64,000 nucleotides of DNA from Tricholoma matsutake. Its lineage: Eukaryota > Basidiomycota > Agaricomycetes > Agaricales > Tricholomataceae. Where the stretch lies: positions 9,300,001-9,364,000 of the forward strand of contig AP026545.1 of the NCBI GenBank assembly GCA_026075535.2, given 5' to 3'. Of the stretch, positions 22,099-34,557 are shown piece after piece. A model generated the notes under the pieces. That model searched no databases. It was given only the letters and a program-made list of their open reading frames with translations, and was not told the origin of the DNA. Each line of letters opens with the position of its first letter. Position 1 is the first letter of the stretch. The translations under genes were made by a program, and so were the position numbers.

Positions 22099-24006
22099 CA
22101 TCATTGATTGCCTCATCGGCAGTTCTGGTGGTTTTCCCAGGTTGAGCATCATCACCGTACACAAGGAAAGGGTGGATCCCTTCCTCAGTTCTTTAACAGC
22201 TCGGGCAACAACATCCTCATGTAAACCGCTATGGTTTGCACAACAAATGTCACATAGGATGTCCTGCTCCTCACCCTGGGGTGTGATGCCTTCCAGTGCC
22301 TGAAGGGTGAACAGGTCTGGCTGCAACAACACAATGTTTTGGTGGTCATTGCTGCCATCCCCATGGTCTGCATGTTGGGAGAGGGCATCAGTCTTCCCCA
22401 TGCTGCGACCCGGACAGTGGTGCAAGGAGAAGTCGAATCTGGATAGATACAGGGACCAACAAGCTTGACGATGGTTCAATTTCTTGGCCATCATAAAGTA
22501 CTCAAGATTCTTGTGATCCATCCAAATTTCCACCTTGTGTTGGGCACCCTCGAGGAAGTGTCACCACTCCTCAAGTGCACGCATTATTGCCAACATCTCC
22601 TTGTCATGGATCTCATAATTTTGCTCTACAGCACTAAGGGTTTTGGAGTAGAACACAACAGGATGCCACTTTGGGTCCTCTGGAGACTGCTGAGACAACA
22701 TGGTGCCTGTCAGAAAGTCAGAACTGTTGGCTTCTACATGAAAAGGATGCAAATCATCAGGAAATGTAAGGATGGGAGCAGAAGTGACCATCTCCTTAAG
22801 CCTTTTGAATGCCTCCTGTTGTGCATTATCCCACCTCCATGCCTCCTTTCCTGTCAAGTCAAACAGTGGTTGTGCATGATGTGAGAAATCCTTGATAAAA
22901 TGCCAATAGAAATTGATGAAGCCCAGGAAAGACTGCACCTCTTTCTTGTTTGTGGGCATTGGCCAAGCCGTGACCCCATTCACCTTGATAGGATCCATCT
23001 CCACCTGACCCTCTGAGATAATCAGGCTGAGGTACTCAATCTTGGTCTTCTCAAACTCGCACTTGTCCTGACGAAGGTAGAGTTTGTACCATCAAAGCCA
23101 TTCTAGGATGAGGCACGTGATGCGACGGTGCTCTTCAACCATGTGAGTAAAGATGAGGATGTTGTCAAGATAGATGCAGACAACGCCTTCAAGGATGAGG
23201 TCGTGGAAAATGTCATTCATCATGGTCTGAAAGGTGGCAGGACTATTAGTAAGGCCAAAGAACATGACAAGCGGTTCAAAAAGACCACAGTTGGTACGAA
23301 AGGCTGCCTTCCTCCTTTATCCTCACATTATTGTAGCCCCAACAGATGTCGAGCTTGGTGAAGTATTGGGCTCCACAGAGCTGGTTCACAAGTTCAGAGA
23401 TGAGAGGTAATGGGTAGTGATTTTTGACCATGATGTTGTTGAGCCTTCTGTAGTCTTGAACCGGTCGAAGTGAGCCATCCTTCTTCTTGACAAAGAAAAA
23501 GGGAGAGGCCATGGGTGACTTCGATGGTCAAATACGTCCAGAGGCCAGGTGCTCGTCAATGAACTGGTCAAGCTGTTGTTGTTCTTCAGGAGAGAGAGGA
23601 TAGACCTTGCAGGATGAAGGGGTTGCACTGGGGGTGAGTTTGATCGTGTGATCCCATGGCTTGTGCACAGGGAGAGAGTCGAATGATTCCTTGGAGAACA
23701 CGTCTCCAAACTCATGGAGATGAGGGAGCAAGGAATTAGTAAAGGATTTAGCAGCATTGTTTTTGTGGAAGGCCTCGGCGAGGCATTGGGATATGTTTGA
23801 TGTAGCACACACCTCATGCAATGGAGGAATCACAGTGTAGAAGATCCAATCACCTTCCTCCACTTCCTCTGGCTCCTCATCATCATCATCTGAGTCCAGC
23901 ATCAGATCAGGAACCCCTTCCAACTCCACTTCAGGCATAGGCAGGGGTCCAGCACAACACTTCTGAGTATGTCATATTGCAGCCTTCTGTCCATGACATT
24001 CTTGCC

Positions 24007-24835
24007 TAGTGTTTTAAGGTCTGGTTAAGTCCAGTTTTTTGCATCTAAATGGGGCAACCGGAACCGCAACTGGTCCAGGACCAATTCATATATTGATGGA
24101 CCACAACTGGACTGCATAGGACCGGTCCATATCGGTCCATGGACTGAAAAAAAATGGTCCAAACCAGGTTTTGGTTGTAAACTTTGTTGTGCCAATACAA
24201 CCTATCTGTTTCTCAATAACTATTATGTGGACAGTTTAATCGCTGTGTAGGCACTTGGAAATTGTAATTCCCCGGCCATTGGTCCAAATTTTAAGAGATT
24301 TCATTAAGATCTGACTGATATATGACCAGAACAAAAGTACATTGTATTACATGTTGTAGTTTGTAGTTTGTAGTTTGTAGTTTGTCATGTGTATTTACAA
24401 CTTGTCAGGGTTGTTAAATGAATCAAATGCACATGGTACAAACATTTATGTATGTTATTCCTTTGCCCTGGATAATGTCCAATTGTGCCCAATATTTTTG
24501 TAGCACAAGGTATAAGCAGTACGATCACAACTACTCAAATCACGACAAAATACTCACATCAAAATGTATTTGGTCATATCTCTCTCAGTTCTTAACTGTT
24601 TTCAATGATCCAGGGAGCGGAATTGATGGGATGATGTGTGTAAATGTGGGAATATGGCTCACGTGACACATGAACTGGTTTTCATTGGTTCAATGATATT
24701 CTTCAAAGTGAAAGACTGGCAACTGGACTGCAAAAGACTGGTCCTATAAATAGCCCCCTGGTGAACCGGACTTCAGTTCGGTTCAGTTCAGTTTCGGTCT
24801 TTTTTCAGTTCATAGGACCGGACCTTTAAACACTA
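24007..24835. mobile_element. Non-autonomous hAT-type MITE, family 1 (copy 2)
   Basis: 829 bp flanked by a perfect 8-bp duplication TTCTTGCC (23999-24006 and 24836-24843). Ends TAGTGTTTTAAGGTCTGGTT and, inward from the right, TAGTGTTTAAAGGTCCGGTC. Subterminal ACCGGTCC/GGTCCA repeats. No coding sequence. It separates the protease from the RT of Gypsy-1. Confidence 0.92.
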
Positions 24836-25464
24836 TTCTTGCCTGGCTTCTGTGAAACAAGTACGACAGCAGGATGGACATCGGCTCATGGTAACCTCCC
24901 CGGTATGCCAGTCGACCTCTGGGTTATGGTCTCGAAGCCACGGATAGCCCAAAATCACCTTTTGCTTTCCTAACTGAGTGACAGCAAAAAGGGCATGCTC
25001 ACTATGATCTTTGTAATGGAGGACCAGGTCTACAACCTCTCAGATGGCACCAGCTTCATTTGGGGACCGATCCACATTATACACAGGTATTGGACATGAG
25101 AGTGAGCGAGTATTTAGGCGATGTTGTTGTGTGAGATGGGCATTGATGAAGAGACCGGTCACACCAGAGTCCAGGAGCGCAGAGACACTGAGTATCTGTC
25201 CAGTGTCGGTCATCTGCAGTTTGATTGCTAGGTTCAAGGAATGTGTAGAGGGAGTGGACGCAACAATATATTTGCATGGTAGTTTATGCTCCCATGATTT
25301 AATTTTGGGGTGTGGAGCAGAGGGAGAGATGGGAAGAGCAGGTACATCTTCAGCCAACTTCGAAGGGTCAGAGAGGGGAACAGTCACAGAAATGGATTCA
25401 TTCTCTGGGGATTCAACTGACAAGACTTCAAAGTGATTATGGACAGGCAGTGAGGGCATACAAT

Positions 25465-26716
25465 TCACTCACTGCGAATAGAAAAATCCTGCTCCTCTAC
25501 AACTTCTGACTTGATCTCTTCTGCAACCTGATCCTTCGCTTCCTCAACATCTACAAGCACCAACAAGTCTTGGAGGAGTTCATCTTGCCCCTCGGGGGTG
25601 AGCATGCAGATATCCTGATGATGGGGACATGCTCCAGCCCTGTGCCCAGTTTCCCCACAATGGTAGCAGAGATCCAACCTATGCGCATGGCTGTGGGCTG
25701 CATCAACATCCATTGGTACTGGGACATTGATGGCTGGTGTGGGAGTCTGACAAACAGGAATGGGGTTAAGGCAGGGAAGGGTTCGATTGAAGGTGTAGGG
25801 TGCATGAGTGGTAGTTGGAGCACAGAATGCAGCATTAAACACTGCATTTGTGAGTCGGTTCTTGTCACAGAGTGAAGCAGCTTCATACCAAGCATATATC
25901 ATCGTCCGCTGGGTGCCCTTCCAACATCTGTGCAATCTGGTCCTGAATTTCTTGGTTGAGGCCCTGTCAGAACTTCACCACCACTGGTAGCCCACTCCCA
26001 TATCCTGCCATGTCCACCAAATCCTTAAACTCATCAATATAATTGTCCACGGATCGACACACCTGGTGGTAAGAGGATGACTCGAGTCATGTCACTGCTC
26101 AGTGGCGCTTGTTGAGGGGACAAAAGTGGCATACAAACTTGGCTCGAAAGTCACCCCAAGTGGAGAAAGGTAGAGAACTGAGTTCTTTAGTTTGACGCAG
26201 AATACGGTCCATGTAGAGATAGGCACATTCAGATTTCATGTATGTGAAGGCCCAATAAATTTTTGCAGCCTCATTGACAAATTGATGCAACTGGAGACTG
26301 ATGTATAACTCACAGGAATTAAGGAATGCACATCCCTGCGCACGTGCGCCATTAAATTCAGCGGGGGGAGATGGTTTGATCTGGGCATGCTCTTTAGTGG
26401 GCATGTTTGGCAGTACATTGTTGTTGGGTGCACTTGGAGTTGCAATGGGGGGAATATTGGTTGTAGGGTTAGTCTGGAGGGTCCTGACAAAGTTTTCAAT
26501 CGTAGATTTAAGCGAATCAATTTGTGCGCATATTCTGGAAACATCGCTTTCAAGTGCATCGAGGCACTCTGATGTGTCCATGTTGCTAGGGGGCACTTTT
26601 GGCGAAAATGGCAGCGCAGTAAAGGTGAGACTGTCTGGAACGGTGTGTAGGGAGTCTGTGGAGCTTTGGGAAGTGTCGTCCACTCTGTACCTGCCTATCT
26701 TGGGCAGTGCGTTCAT
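25465..26716 (-). pseudogene. Gypsy-1 gag
   Basis: First in-frame ATG at 26716 (MNALPKIGRYRVDD), a few bases inside the 5' LTR boundary; the frame extends back into the LTR only to a TGA. Gag core motifs WGDFRAKFVCHFCPLNK, VDNYIDEFKDLVDMAGYG and NQEIQDQIAQMLEG are in different frames around a stop at about 26099, a TGA in KF-(R)-QGLN and a frameshift near 25915. The C-terminal zinc knuckle is intact, CYHCGETGHRAGAC (CX2CX4HX4C). The Gag end overlaps the pol frame by a few bases. Confidence 0.85.
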
Positions 26717-26746
26717 GATTTCAGGCCTTAGGGGAGAGTTTTCTAC

Positions 26747-27112
26747 TATAAGGGCAACCTCAGCCTCTAGCAAAGGGAAATCCAAAGAGAAAACTCTAAG
26801 GATCCCTTTGCTGATGCCCAGTATATGTGATGACGACAAAAATCAAATAATAACCTAAAAATAGAAAAGGCAGAGATAGGCAGATCAAGGCCACTGAATG
26901 ATATCATACCAAGGGGTAGATGTCGGAAGGGGTGTTCCGCCTCTAAATATAAAACTGTCAACATGCACAAACATGATAGAAAGGGAAAATTAGTAATAAA
27001 ATCTGGAAAAATCATAGAAAATGAAGAATAGAAGGAAATGAAGTGAGGAAAAATATAGAACAAATGTAAAAAATAGGAGAAACACACAGGGCACCCCCCT
27101 AGTCCCCTTACA
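26747..27112 (-). repeat. 5' LTR of Gypsy-1
   Basis: 366 bp; abuts GGGGG at 27113-27117. The sequence directly internal to it shows no standard TGG-type primer site. Confidence 0.9.
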
Positions 27113-27860
27113 GGGGGTGCCTGTAGTCACTGAGAACAGAATGAGTAACCCCCCGCTTGCGTTCGCAGCAAGATAGGGGGGGACGTGCCTGTAGTTGCCA
27201 AGAACAGAATGAGAAACCCCCTGCTTGCATTTGCAGTGAGAGAGGGGGGGTGGTGCTTGTAGTTGTCAAGAATGGAATGAGAAACCCCCCCATGTGCATT
27301 TGCAGCGAGAGAGGGGGGGTGGTGCCTGTAGTTGCCAAGAATGGAATGAGAAACCCCCCTGCTTACATTTACAGTGAGAGAGGGGGGGGTGCTCCCTGTA
27401 GTCACCAAGAACAAAATGAGAACCCCCCCCACTTGCATTTGCAGCAGGAGAGGGAGTGGCCATCATCTTGTGTTGCCATCTCCTCCTGGTCACCATCACC
27501 ATTCCACCCACTATCCCCCACGAGTAGTTGCTTGTGAGGCTGGGGGCAGGTGGTGTCTCATTTCTTATTTGTCACTGGTCCCATCCCTGTTGTTATCCAC
27601 CTTGCGAGCAGAGGCTTGTAATGGTGGTGGTGGTGGGGGGTGCTGTCAACAGTGTTGTCTCATTGTTGTAGCACTATTAGAACCTAAAAATTGAATAAAA
27701 ACATTAGTTAGTTAGAAAAAAACAAGAACAAAAGATATATAAAATACCTAGGGCCTAAACAATGATAGATGTCATTTGGGCCCATATCCTATGTGATGTG
27801 GCCATTGTGGTTGCTTGCTAGTCGTCCTCATTCCCTGTTTCCACCCCGCAAGCAGTTGCT
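27113..27860 (+). repeat. Hairpin minisatellite family, copy 2 (main part)
   Basis: Five tandem units of about 68 bp (27113-27455), each holding CTTGCATTTGCAGYGAGAG between C-runs and G-runs. The unique part of the family follows: GCGAGCAGAGGCTTG near 27604, TTAGTTAGAAAAA near 27710, GGGCCTAAACAA near 27750, and GCAAGCAGTTGCTC near 27848. Frames of 60-126 codons here are repeat translations and not genes. Confidence 0.75.
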
Positions 27861-28514
27861 CATGGTGGTGGTTGGATCATCCTATAGTTTAAAATCAGAT
27901 GTGTCGTGAGCAATCAACAAGGTCAGATGATCACTCACCTGACCAAAATCCTGGTACCGGCATACCTGCACATACCCATAACACTGTGGAAAAGGGTATG
28001 GTGTTGCCTGGGTATGGTAATCCCATACCTGTACCCATACCTGTGCATACCCCTGACTGGAAACACATGGTGCCTGTACCCATGCCATGCCCTGATCAGG
28101 TAGAGGGACAGCAGTAGCTCATCACCCTCAAGATGATGAGTGGAGTACATTCTAGTACTAGACAGTGTAGCACAGTGTACTACTAGTTGTGGCCTATCTG
28201 CAAAACAGGGCTATTTTGCTGGCTAATTAGTGCAAAATAGCTGGAGCTCTGCCCCCAGACCCCCTTCACAAATCAGCAGTGATTCACAGCTGTAAATCAG
28301 GGCCTCTGGAGGTCCATGAGAATCACTTGAGTGAGACAGATCAGAGGCTATTTCCTGGAACACTTGTTCACTAATATAAAGCCTGGTACCCAACATGTGG
28401 GGCACAAGGGCTATCCTCAATTGATGGTAAATTTCAAACTCCACACTCATGCTGGTTCTGTGCCAGTCAGGCACCAAGTGGTATTGGACAACCCTGCTAA
28501 GATACTCATTCAAT
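27861..28514. other. Gene-free spacer with CATACC/GGTATGG repeats
   Basis: 27945-28090 is rich in CCCATACCTG/GGGTATGG words able to pair with each other, resembling subterminal repeats of a DNA transposon. 28110-28420 contains no gene I can support. Confidence 0.35.
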
Positions 28515-31500
28515 ATGCCCTTCAGTAATAGTGAATCTGAACATGGCGACTCCATGGACAGCAATGTTTTGCCCACTGTTTATCCCCACATCCCAAATAC
28601 TGACCATCTGCCTTTCCAGTACCATACATTCACTGGTTACAGTACTCCAGTAAGAACACCTCTTGCAAACCCCCATAATCCATTTCAACATATAGCTGGA
28701 TCCCACAGGGATAGCCCAAGAATATTTCCAGAGATCCCCACTGCATCCACAGATATTCCAAGCACCACACAGACTACATTGAGAAGGAAGTACAGGAAGG
28801 ATCAAGAGAAGCTGGAGGCAAATTTCAAGTTGCTTCAGGATTTCAACTGGACAATTGGTGACTTCTTGTACCTTGCATTTTGAGTTGAGGATGAGAAAGG
28901 AGCCATCATCAAGAATAGAAGTGATGCTCACACAAAAATGGCAAGTTGGTTTTTTGGTGGATTGTGCAGACATACCCCTGCACACATTGTTGAGATTTGG
29001 GTCAAAAGCCCATGGGGAATACCAAAAAAAGGTCATTTGGAGAGAGATGCAATATTCTCAATGGATGGCAACTTCCAAATGTTGAAAGCAGCCCAACCAG
29101 GATTTACATCATTTGCAGTCCATATTGTATGGGGACAACTAGAGAAGGATATACAAAAGGCAGTGAAGAGATCTAGTGGGTTACATACCTTCACAACAGG
29201 TGCATAAAAGATTGCTGATGAAAATTACAGGGCCCAGACCTTTATGGAAGGAACTGCAGTCCTACAGCAACATCAGCCACTTGCATGGGATTTTTTTGTC
29301 CAGCTTGCAACACCACCTACTTCAAAGAAGGGAAACACAGGAGTGGCATGACAAAACCAGCCTCCAGAGATGGTATGTAGTATCCCAAATAATAAATTCC
29401 TATTATCAATCTCTGGCATGAATACTATATAGGTTGCAATGCAAGCATTGAGTGCCATCAGTTACTCTCGCAATATGCATGCAAAACTCCTACCATCAGA
29501 CAGGTCCCTCCTGCTCTTTGCATGCTGAGCAAATCACTACTTGTATGCCTATGATAGTTGAGTTGGGACAGTGACCAGTTACCATGCTGTGTATGATGCT
29601 TTGAAGAAACTGTCAGACCACAATCTGCAAAGAATCAAGGACATAGCAACAGATCCCAAATCAGCAGTGTCTGTACACTTGGACAACATACAGTATTATG
29701 TATGTTCTCACACATATACCATTGGACAAGAGGCTCATATGGTAGTTAGAACTGTGGTGATGGCCATCAAACTGGAAGGATTCAATCCTGCTGCTTTAGA
29801 TATCCTGGATAAATGATGTTGCATAGCTGAGAACAAATGACAATCTCTCACTTCTGACAGCCTTTGGGCTCTCATAGATCACTCACACCTTGACATCATT
29901 TGCACTTTGCAGTAGCTTCACACACTAGTTGACACAGTACCAGAATTGGATCAATACAAAGCAGATGTTCAAAGGTTGTATAACATCAAAGGTCAGAAAT
30001 ACTGTGCAACACTGTGGAAAAGTCAGGTCCAGCCCCTACCAACAAATGGCAAGAATGAAACTGTCACCAGTGACCTTGCAAAAAGCCTACAGGAGATCTT
30101 TAGTCATATTGGGCAAGCTGAGTCATCATACACTCCAAGGCTCATTCTGACAGGGGGAGATGGCTTAACCTATGAGTGAATGGTGCAGTTGAAGAATTAC
30201 TTGCAATTCCATAACACTGCCTACAAGCAACTGGATATTCTTGAGCCACTGCTCAAGATCTGGCACATGAAATGGACAGACCTCAGTCACATCTATAAAG
30301 CACACTTTGATAGCTTAACCAGTAACAATCCTTCAAGTCTGGGACATAGCACCAATAAAATCAAATGGAAAGCACCAAGCAACCTGAAGAAGGTGGATTA
30401 TTACCCATATTCTCAATTGGCATACTGAGTCCTTAATGCTTGGATGCTGGATTGTTGGAGGTAACCATGAAATTCATGTCCAAGTGATGTAATGTCGACT
30501 GAAATATTCTTCTTCATCAGAATTGTCTTGTGTGGAAAAGATGGGACTTACTCAAGTTCTTCCAGCAGAAAGCAGCAGAGAAAAAGATACCATCACTTGA
30601 GGTGGTACTCGAAGCAGCTGAAAAACTACAGAAAATGTATGGCAGCCCAGCAGCATATCATCAAGCCTTAAAGGGCACTTATACAAACAACACAACAAAA
30701 ATTCTGGAAGGAAGCACTTGAAGGGAGCACTTGGACACCTCCTGTGAAAGAGAAGGGTTCAGAGATAGGACAAAAGAAAGGAATGTACAAAAAGAAGAAA
30801 GAAGAAGGGAAAGAAATGGACAGGGAGTTTTTTGGTGATCTTGTTGTCACACAATCCAGTTGTTTCATTCATGAGACCATGATTTCCTGACATGCAACCT
30901 TTGCTGTGGCTGATGGGGATATTGGTAGTGTCTAGTGTTGCCTTGACTGACTTGGGGTTTTTTTGTATTCTTGAAATAACTTGACACAATGCTCTCAGCC
31001 TGCTTAGTGTTGAGAGAGGACTCATCGACCTTTGGGGCTCCCTATCTATGTAAATATTTTCAGAATTCTATACAATTTATTGGAATTGATATTGCCTTTG
31101 ACTCATTTTTTGCAAGTCAACCAGCAAAAATGAGTCAAAGGCAATATCAATTCCAATAAATTGCATAGAATTCTGAAAATATTTACATAGATACCCCCAA
31201 AAGTCAATGGGTCCTCTCTCAACACTAAGCAGATTGAGTACATTGTGTCAAGTTATTTTGAAAATACAAAATGCCCCAAGTCAGTCAAGGCAACACTGGT
31301 AGTGTCTGGGAATGCATGAAGGTTAAACTTATATCTTACAGCAAAGATCACTGCATGTTATTAACATTCTCATATCCAGGAAATGCTTTTACCTTTGCAG
31401 GATCTACACATCACAAGTACACATCATACCTTTTGGAAATGGTTTGCAGTCTTGAACTAGAGTCAAAGCCGGATCTGAAAACATCAGTATTTGAAAACTA

Positions 31501-32140
31501 GCTTGTCATTCCATCTGGTCTACCTGGCCACTGGATGGAGGGAGATTTGTATCAAGAACAGCTCCAAGATGAACTATATGAACAGATTGGAGGAAAAGAT
31601 GCAGCTTTTGCTGACAAGTATGTCCAACATGTAATTGTGCCCAATGTCCATCACTTTGTATGTGTCAAAAAGGATATAAATGAGAGCCTCAGACTGGTGC
31701 AAAGATCTGGCAAACACACTGCACCACATGCTGATCCAGAACTACAAAAATTAATGGACACATATCAGGCTGAGGAGTTACATTTATTTAGAAGAGGGCA
31801 GACCTATGATGGAGATGAGACACAGATTGACCACCTAGGGAAAGGTTATGAGCATCTTCAAGATGGAAAGTTAATAGCATGGATAACAGAAACAATGAGG
31901 GCTTGCAATCTTGATAAAAGTCAGCCAACTACTGGTCAAGGTCCCACAAATACAGAGTCATCCACCCTAGATGTTGTGGTAACCAAAGAGGTTGACGAAC
32001 TTGCTGGTGTGGAGACTGATAAAGGTCCTGTTATACTTACCCCTGGATTGATCTGGATGGTGAATGGAAGTATTATTATTGACATATTAGAGGATGATGA
32101 TGAGGTAAATGAACACCAGGTGGAAATCAAGGGAAAATGA
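28515..32140 (+). pseudogene. DUF6589-type protein, broken
   Basis: Starts MPFSNSESEHGDSMDSN and reads through DFNWTIGDFLYLAF, MLKAAQPGFTSFAVHIVWGQ, AQTFMEGTAVLQQHQPLAWD, SYHAVYDALKKLSDHNLQ, GKNETVTSDLAKSLQEIF, GGDGLTYE, SSLGHSTNKIKWKAPSNLKK and, after an interruption, AFTFAGSTHHKYTSYLLEMV, ending acidic. This is the order of the basidiomycete-specific DUF6589 family as I know it; function unknown. TGA codons interrupt at least at 28880, 29814, 30178, 30426 and 30718. A small intron after TTG (GTGCAT...ACAG, about 29204-29240) and several indels are apparent. A foldback element is inserted at 30933-31298. Confidence 0.75.
30933..31298. mobile_element. Foldback (palindromic) hAT-type MITE, copy 1
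   Basis: 366 bp that is almost entirely an inverted repeat: arms of about 170 bp around a short centre near 31115-31128. Ends TAGTGTTGCCTTGACTGACT, and inward from the right CAGTGTTGCCTTGACTGACT. Flanked by GTAGTGTC on both sides (30925-30932 and 31299-31306), the 8-bp duplication typical of hAT elements. No coding sequence. Confidence 0.88.
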
Positions 32141-32301
32141 AGCTGATGAACTAGAAGAACTGGAGGATGAAGTAAATGGGGAGTCAATTTTAGGCATAGA
32201 GGAAGCTGAAGACTGGGAGTAAGCAGAAGAGCTTGGAGCCAAAGAACTTGAGGACTGGCAAACATTTTCTTTATTGCACTACATTGCTTTATGAGATATT
32301 A

Positions 32302-34460
32302 CTCATGGTTAGACATTGGGAACATTACCTTAGATCTTTGAGGACCATCTGTACTTGGTGGCAGAACTTTAGGCTTGATATGGAGCACTAACCTTGTAGT
32401 ATCTTGAGTGATATTCAACAGATCACTGACAAGTACTGGAGCATCAGCAGCTTGCAATACATCCTGATGATTCCATGCTGATCCCAAAGTTTGAGCAGTG
32501 TTCAACACTTGAACTGAATTGAAGCAGGTGCCAAAAAAGCTGTTGTAGGCAGTGGGTGGAAAGAGTGTGACACTTGAAGATGAAGATGAAGATGCATGCT
32601 CACTAAGAAAGGCATGAATATCAGAAGAAAGGAATGTCATAGAGCCAAATCATGTACATAATTTATTCCCAGAGTAGATTTATCCTTTTCCACCTGTCAA
32701 CCTGGAGCTTTTTGCATGGCTGAAAAAAGCTCCTGAAGTTTACAGATTTCATTGAACAAAGAGTCATGACAACTGTACTGACACCCTCTACAATATGGGC
32801 AGCATTTTCAACTGTTGTGATGAGTGCAAAGTTGTCTGGAATGTTCTTGATAATGGGGTCAGGAAGAAAGACTGACAGCAGTACATATTGGAGGGATAGG
32901 TCAAGGGTATGATCCCAGAGATTCCAGCAAAATTTGTTGAGTTGCTGCTCTCTGGTGTGGCACATCTCCTCTGTCAACCACTGGCTCATAGCTATGAAGG
33001 TGTGGTGGGTGCAAGAATGGGGCAATGGAGGTAGTGTGGGTTCTGGATCACACTTTGGTCCACTGCAGTTACAATTCACTGGAAACAAAGCTAATGGAGT
33101 ATGCAGGCATGTCTCACACTTGCAGAGGGGGTTGTTGTCTGGATTGTTGAACTGACAGTTCAGCTCTGATGTGTGAAACTCCACAGTGATAATATGGGCT
33201 AGTTCTGGGCTCATCTTCTCATCCTCCACTCTCTCGTTACTTTTCTTCCCTTTTAGGATATTACCCCCATTGATCAGTGATTTTGCCCATGCAACCTGAG
33301 TTTTTGTTATGTACATGATGCCACATGGATTAGATACCTGGCCAGATGCTCATCCAGCATGCCCAGTTTTCTAGACAATACTGCTTGGGTCCTTGGGATT
33401 GAGGACCCCAACATTTGCTACATTTGGAAAGTCATTACCAACCTTCAAAGAGTCAGTTGCAATGAGAACTTGAAGGTTAGGATCCTCCACAAATAGCTGA
33501 TGAGTGTGTTCATTATATGATGCAAAGCAGAGAGAACACTACAGTCAGATTCAAGAGCTAGAGTCTGTGGAGAAGATGGTGGCAAACAATGCCACAAATA
33601 TACCAACAAATGAAATGCCAATGATATAGTGTCACAATAAATGACAGTTTTGTGAACACCTTCAACTATCCATTTAAGATCTAAAAAATATCAGCCCCTG
33701 AGGCCATGGCATAGAACTCAAAAGATAAGACAGACATCAGTGTGGAGATTTGAATGGTGGTTAAAAAGAATGAGCCTGGTTTGAGACCAAGTGTTGAAGT
33801 AAGAGGTGAGGTTTGACATTTAGGAAGGGTTGCAGTAACACCAAGGAAGGTTGTGGATCAAGGGAGCCATGCGAGAATGAGACCAATTTGATGAAAGGAC
33901 TCTCAAAATCCTGCATTACCCCAATCTATTACCAGATGCATCTCATCAAGGCCCATTGCCACTATGCACTCTGAAAATGCTTTCTTCTGCAATAGATGGT
34001 CAAAGCATCTCGATCTTAACTGCTCTGGAGACAGCAAAAGTATAGATACACTTGTCACAGCCTTTTCCTATAAGTCCCCATTATGAGCACAAGCAGCTGC
34101 AAGAGTGTCTTAATTTATGGCAAGAGCCAAAACTCCAAGTTTCTTGAAGGTTTTCTCCTACCATTTCCATGAATACCAGTCAGGAGAGGGTGTGTGCTCA
34201 CCATCTCTTCCTCAAGACCCTTGGTGGGATACACAGCAACAAGAACAGGATTTTGTGGAAATTGTCATTTAAGGAGAGAACCTGGAGAGCCAAGCTCTCT
34301 CAGTGCATGTAAAAGCAGTATATAGCCATAAAATAGCCCTGTCTTCCCGTCATCTGTTTGCACAACAGAAGTGCATGCATTCCATTCACCACTTTGCAAA
34401 TACCCTCGAAGATGTAATCATGAAGGCAGACATGGACAAAGGAGTTGGTGAGCAAGTGCA
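32302..34460 (-). pseudogene. RecQ-like DNA helicase, broken
   Basis: Minus-strand relic. Reading from 34460: TDDGKTGLFYGYILLLHAL (Walker A-like GKT region), PVLVAVYPTKGLEEEM, a decayed middle, WIVEGVHKTVIYCDTISLAF, LFVEDPNLQVLIATDSLKVG and NDFPNVANVGVLNPKDPSS, which is the C-terminal RecA-like lobe ending in a RecQ-type arginine-finger region, then MYITKTQVAWAKSLINGG and a Cys-rich stretch (CKCETCLHTP, CNCSGPKC). Frameshifts and stops are frequent; the clearest open part is 33316-32663. It converges on the DUF6589 gene with about 160 bp between the ends. The N-terminus is not resolved. Confidence 0.65.
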
Positions 34461-34557
34461 TGTCCCTCAGAATTGCTCAGGCCAGGACCCAAGGGATCCA
34501 GCATACCGATGAAAAATGAAATCCAGTTAAACAATGGTGACACACATCATGTTCAGT

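Larger units (their letters stand above)
19638..25468 (-). pseudogene. Gypsy-1 pol: protease, RT, RNase H, integrase, chromodomain
   Basis: Protease DSGVTG near 25153-25175, cut by TGA near 25038 (expected AGAI-R-EVVDL). RT begins PLSPEEQQQLDQFIDEHLAS, stops at TGA 23528, then [17 protein letters not shown] frameshift lies near 23300. The catalytic box reads YLDN (23161-23172) instead of YxDD. RNase H follows (22884-22110) with a TGA at 22558-22560. Integrase reads GHPGCWKTLELTSRNYWWPQ, SVDFVVELPES and DHGPQFMAEF, with a stop near 20430. The C-terminus has a chromodomain (QYLVHWKGYGYEENSW). Removing the two inserts restores RTADEAINDAKVLNLSLSPE across 21020/22106. Confidence 0.9.
19197..27112 (-). 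mobile_element. Gypsy-1: Ty3/Gypsy chromovirus, minus strand
   Basis: LTRs at 26747-27112 (5', 366 bp) and 19197-19539 (3', 343 bp; lacks a 22-bp segment near 26900), ends TGTAAGGG...CCCTTATA, flanked by GGGGG on both sides. Order on the minus strand: gag, protease, RT, RNase H, integrase, chromodomain, as in chromoviruses. Interrupted by a hAT-type MITE (24007-24835) and a CpG-rich insert (21021-22098). Many stops and a mutated RT site show that it is dead. Confidence 0.92.
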
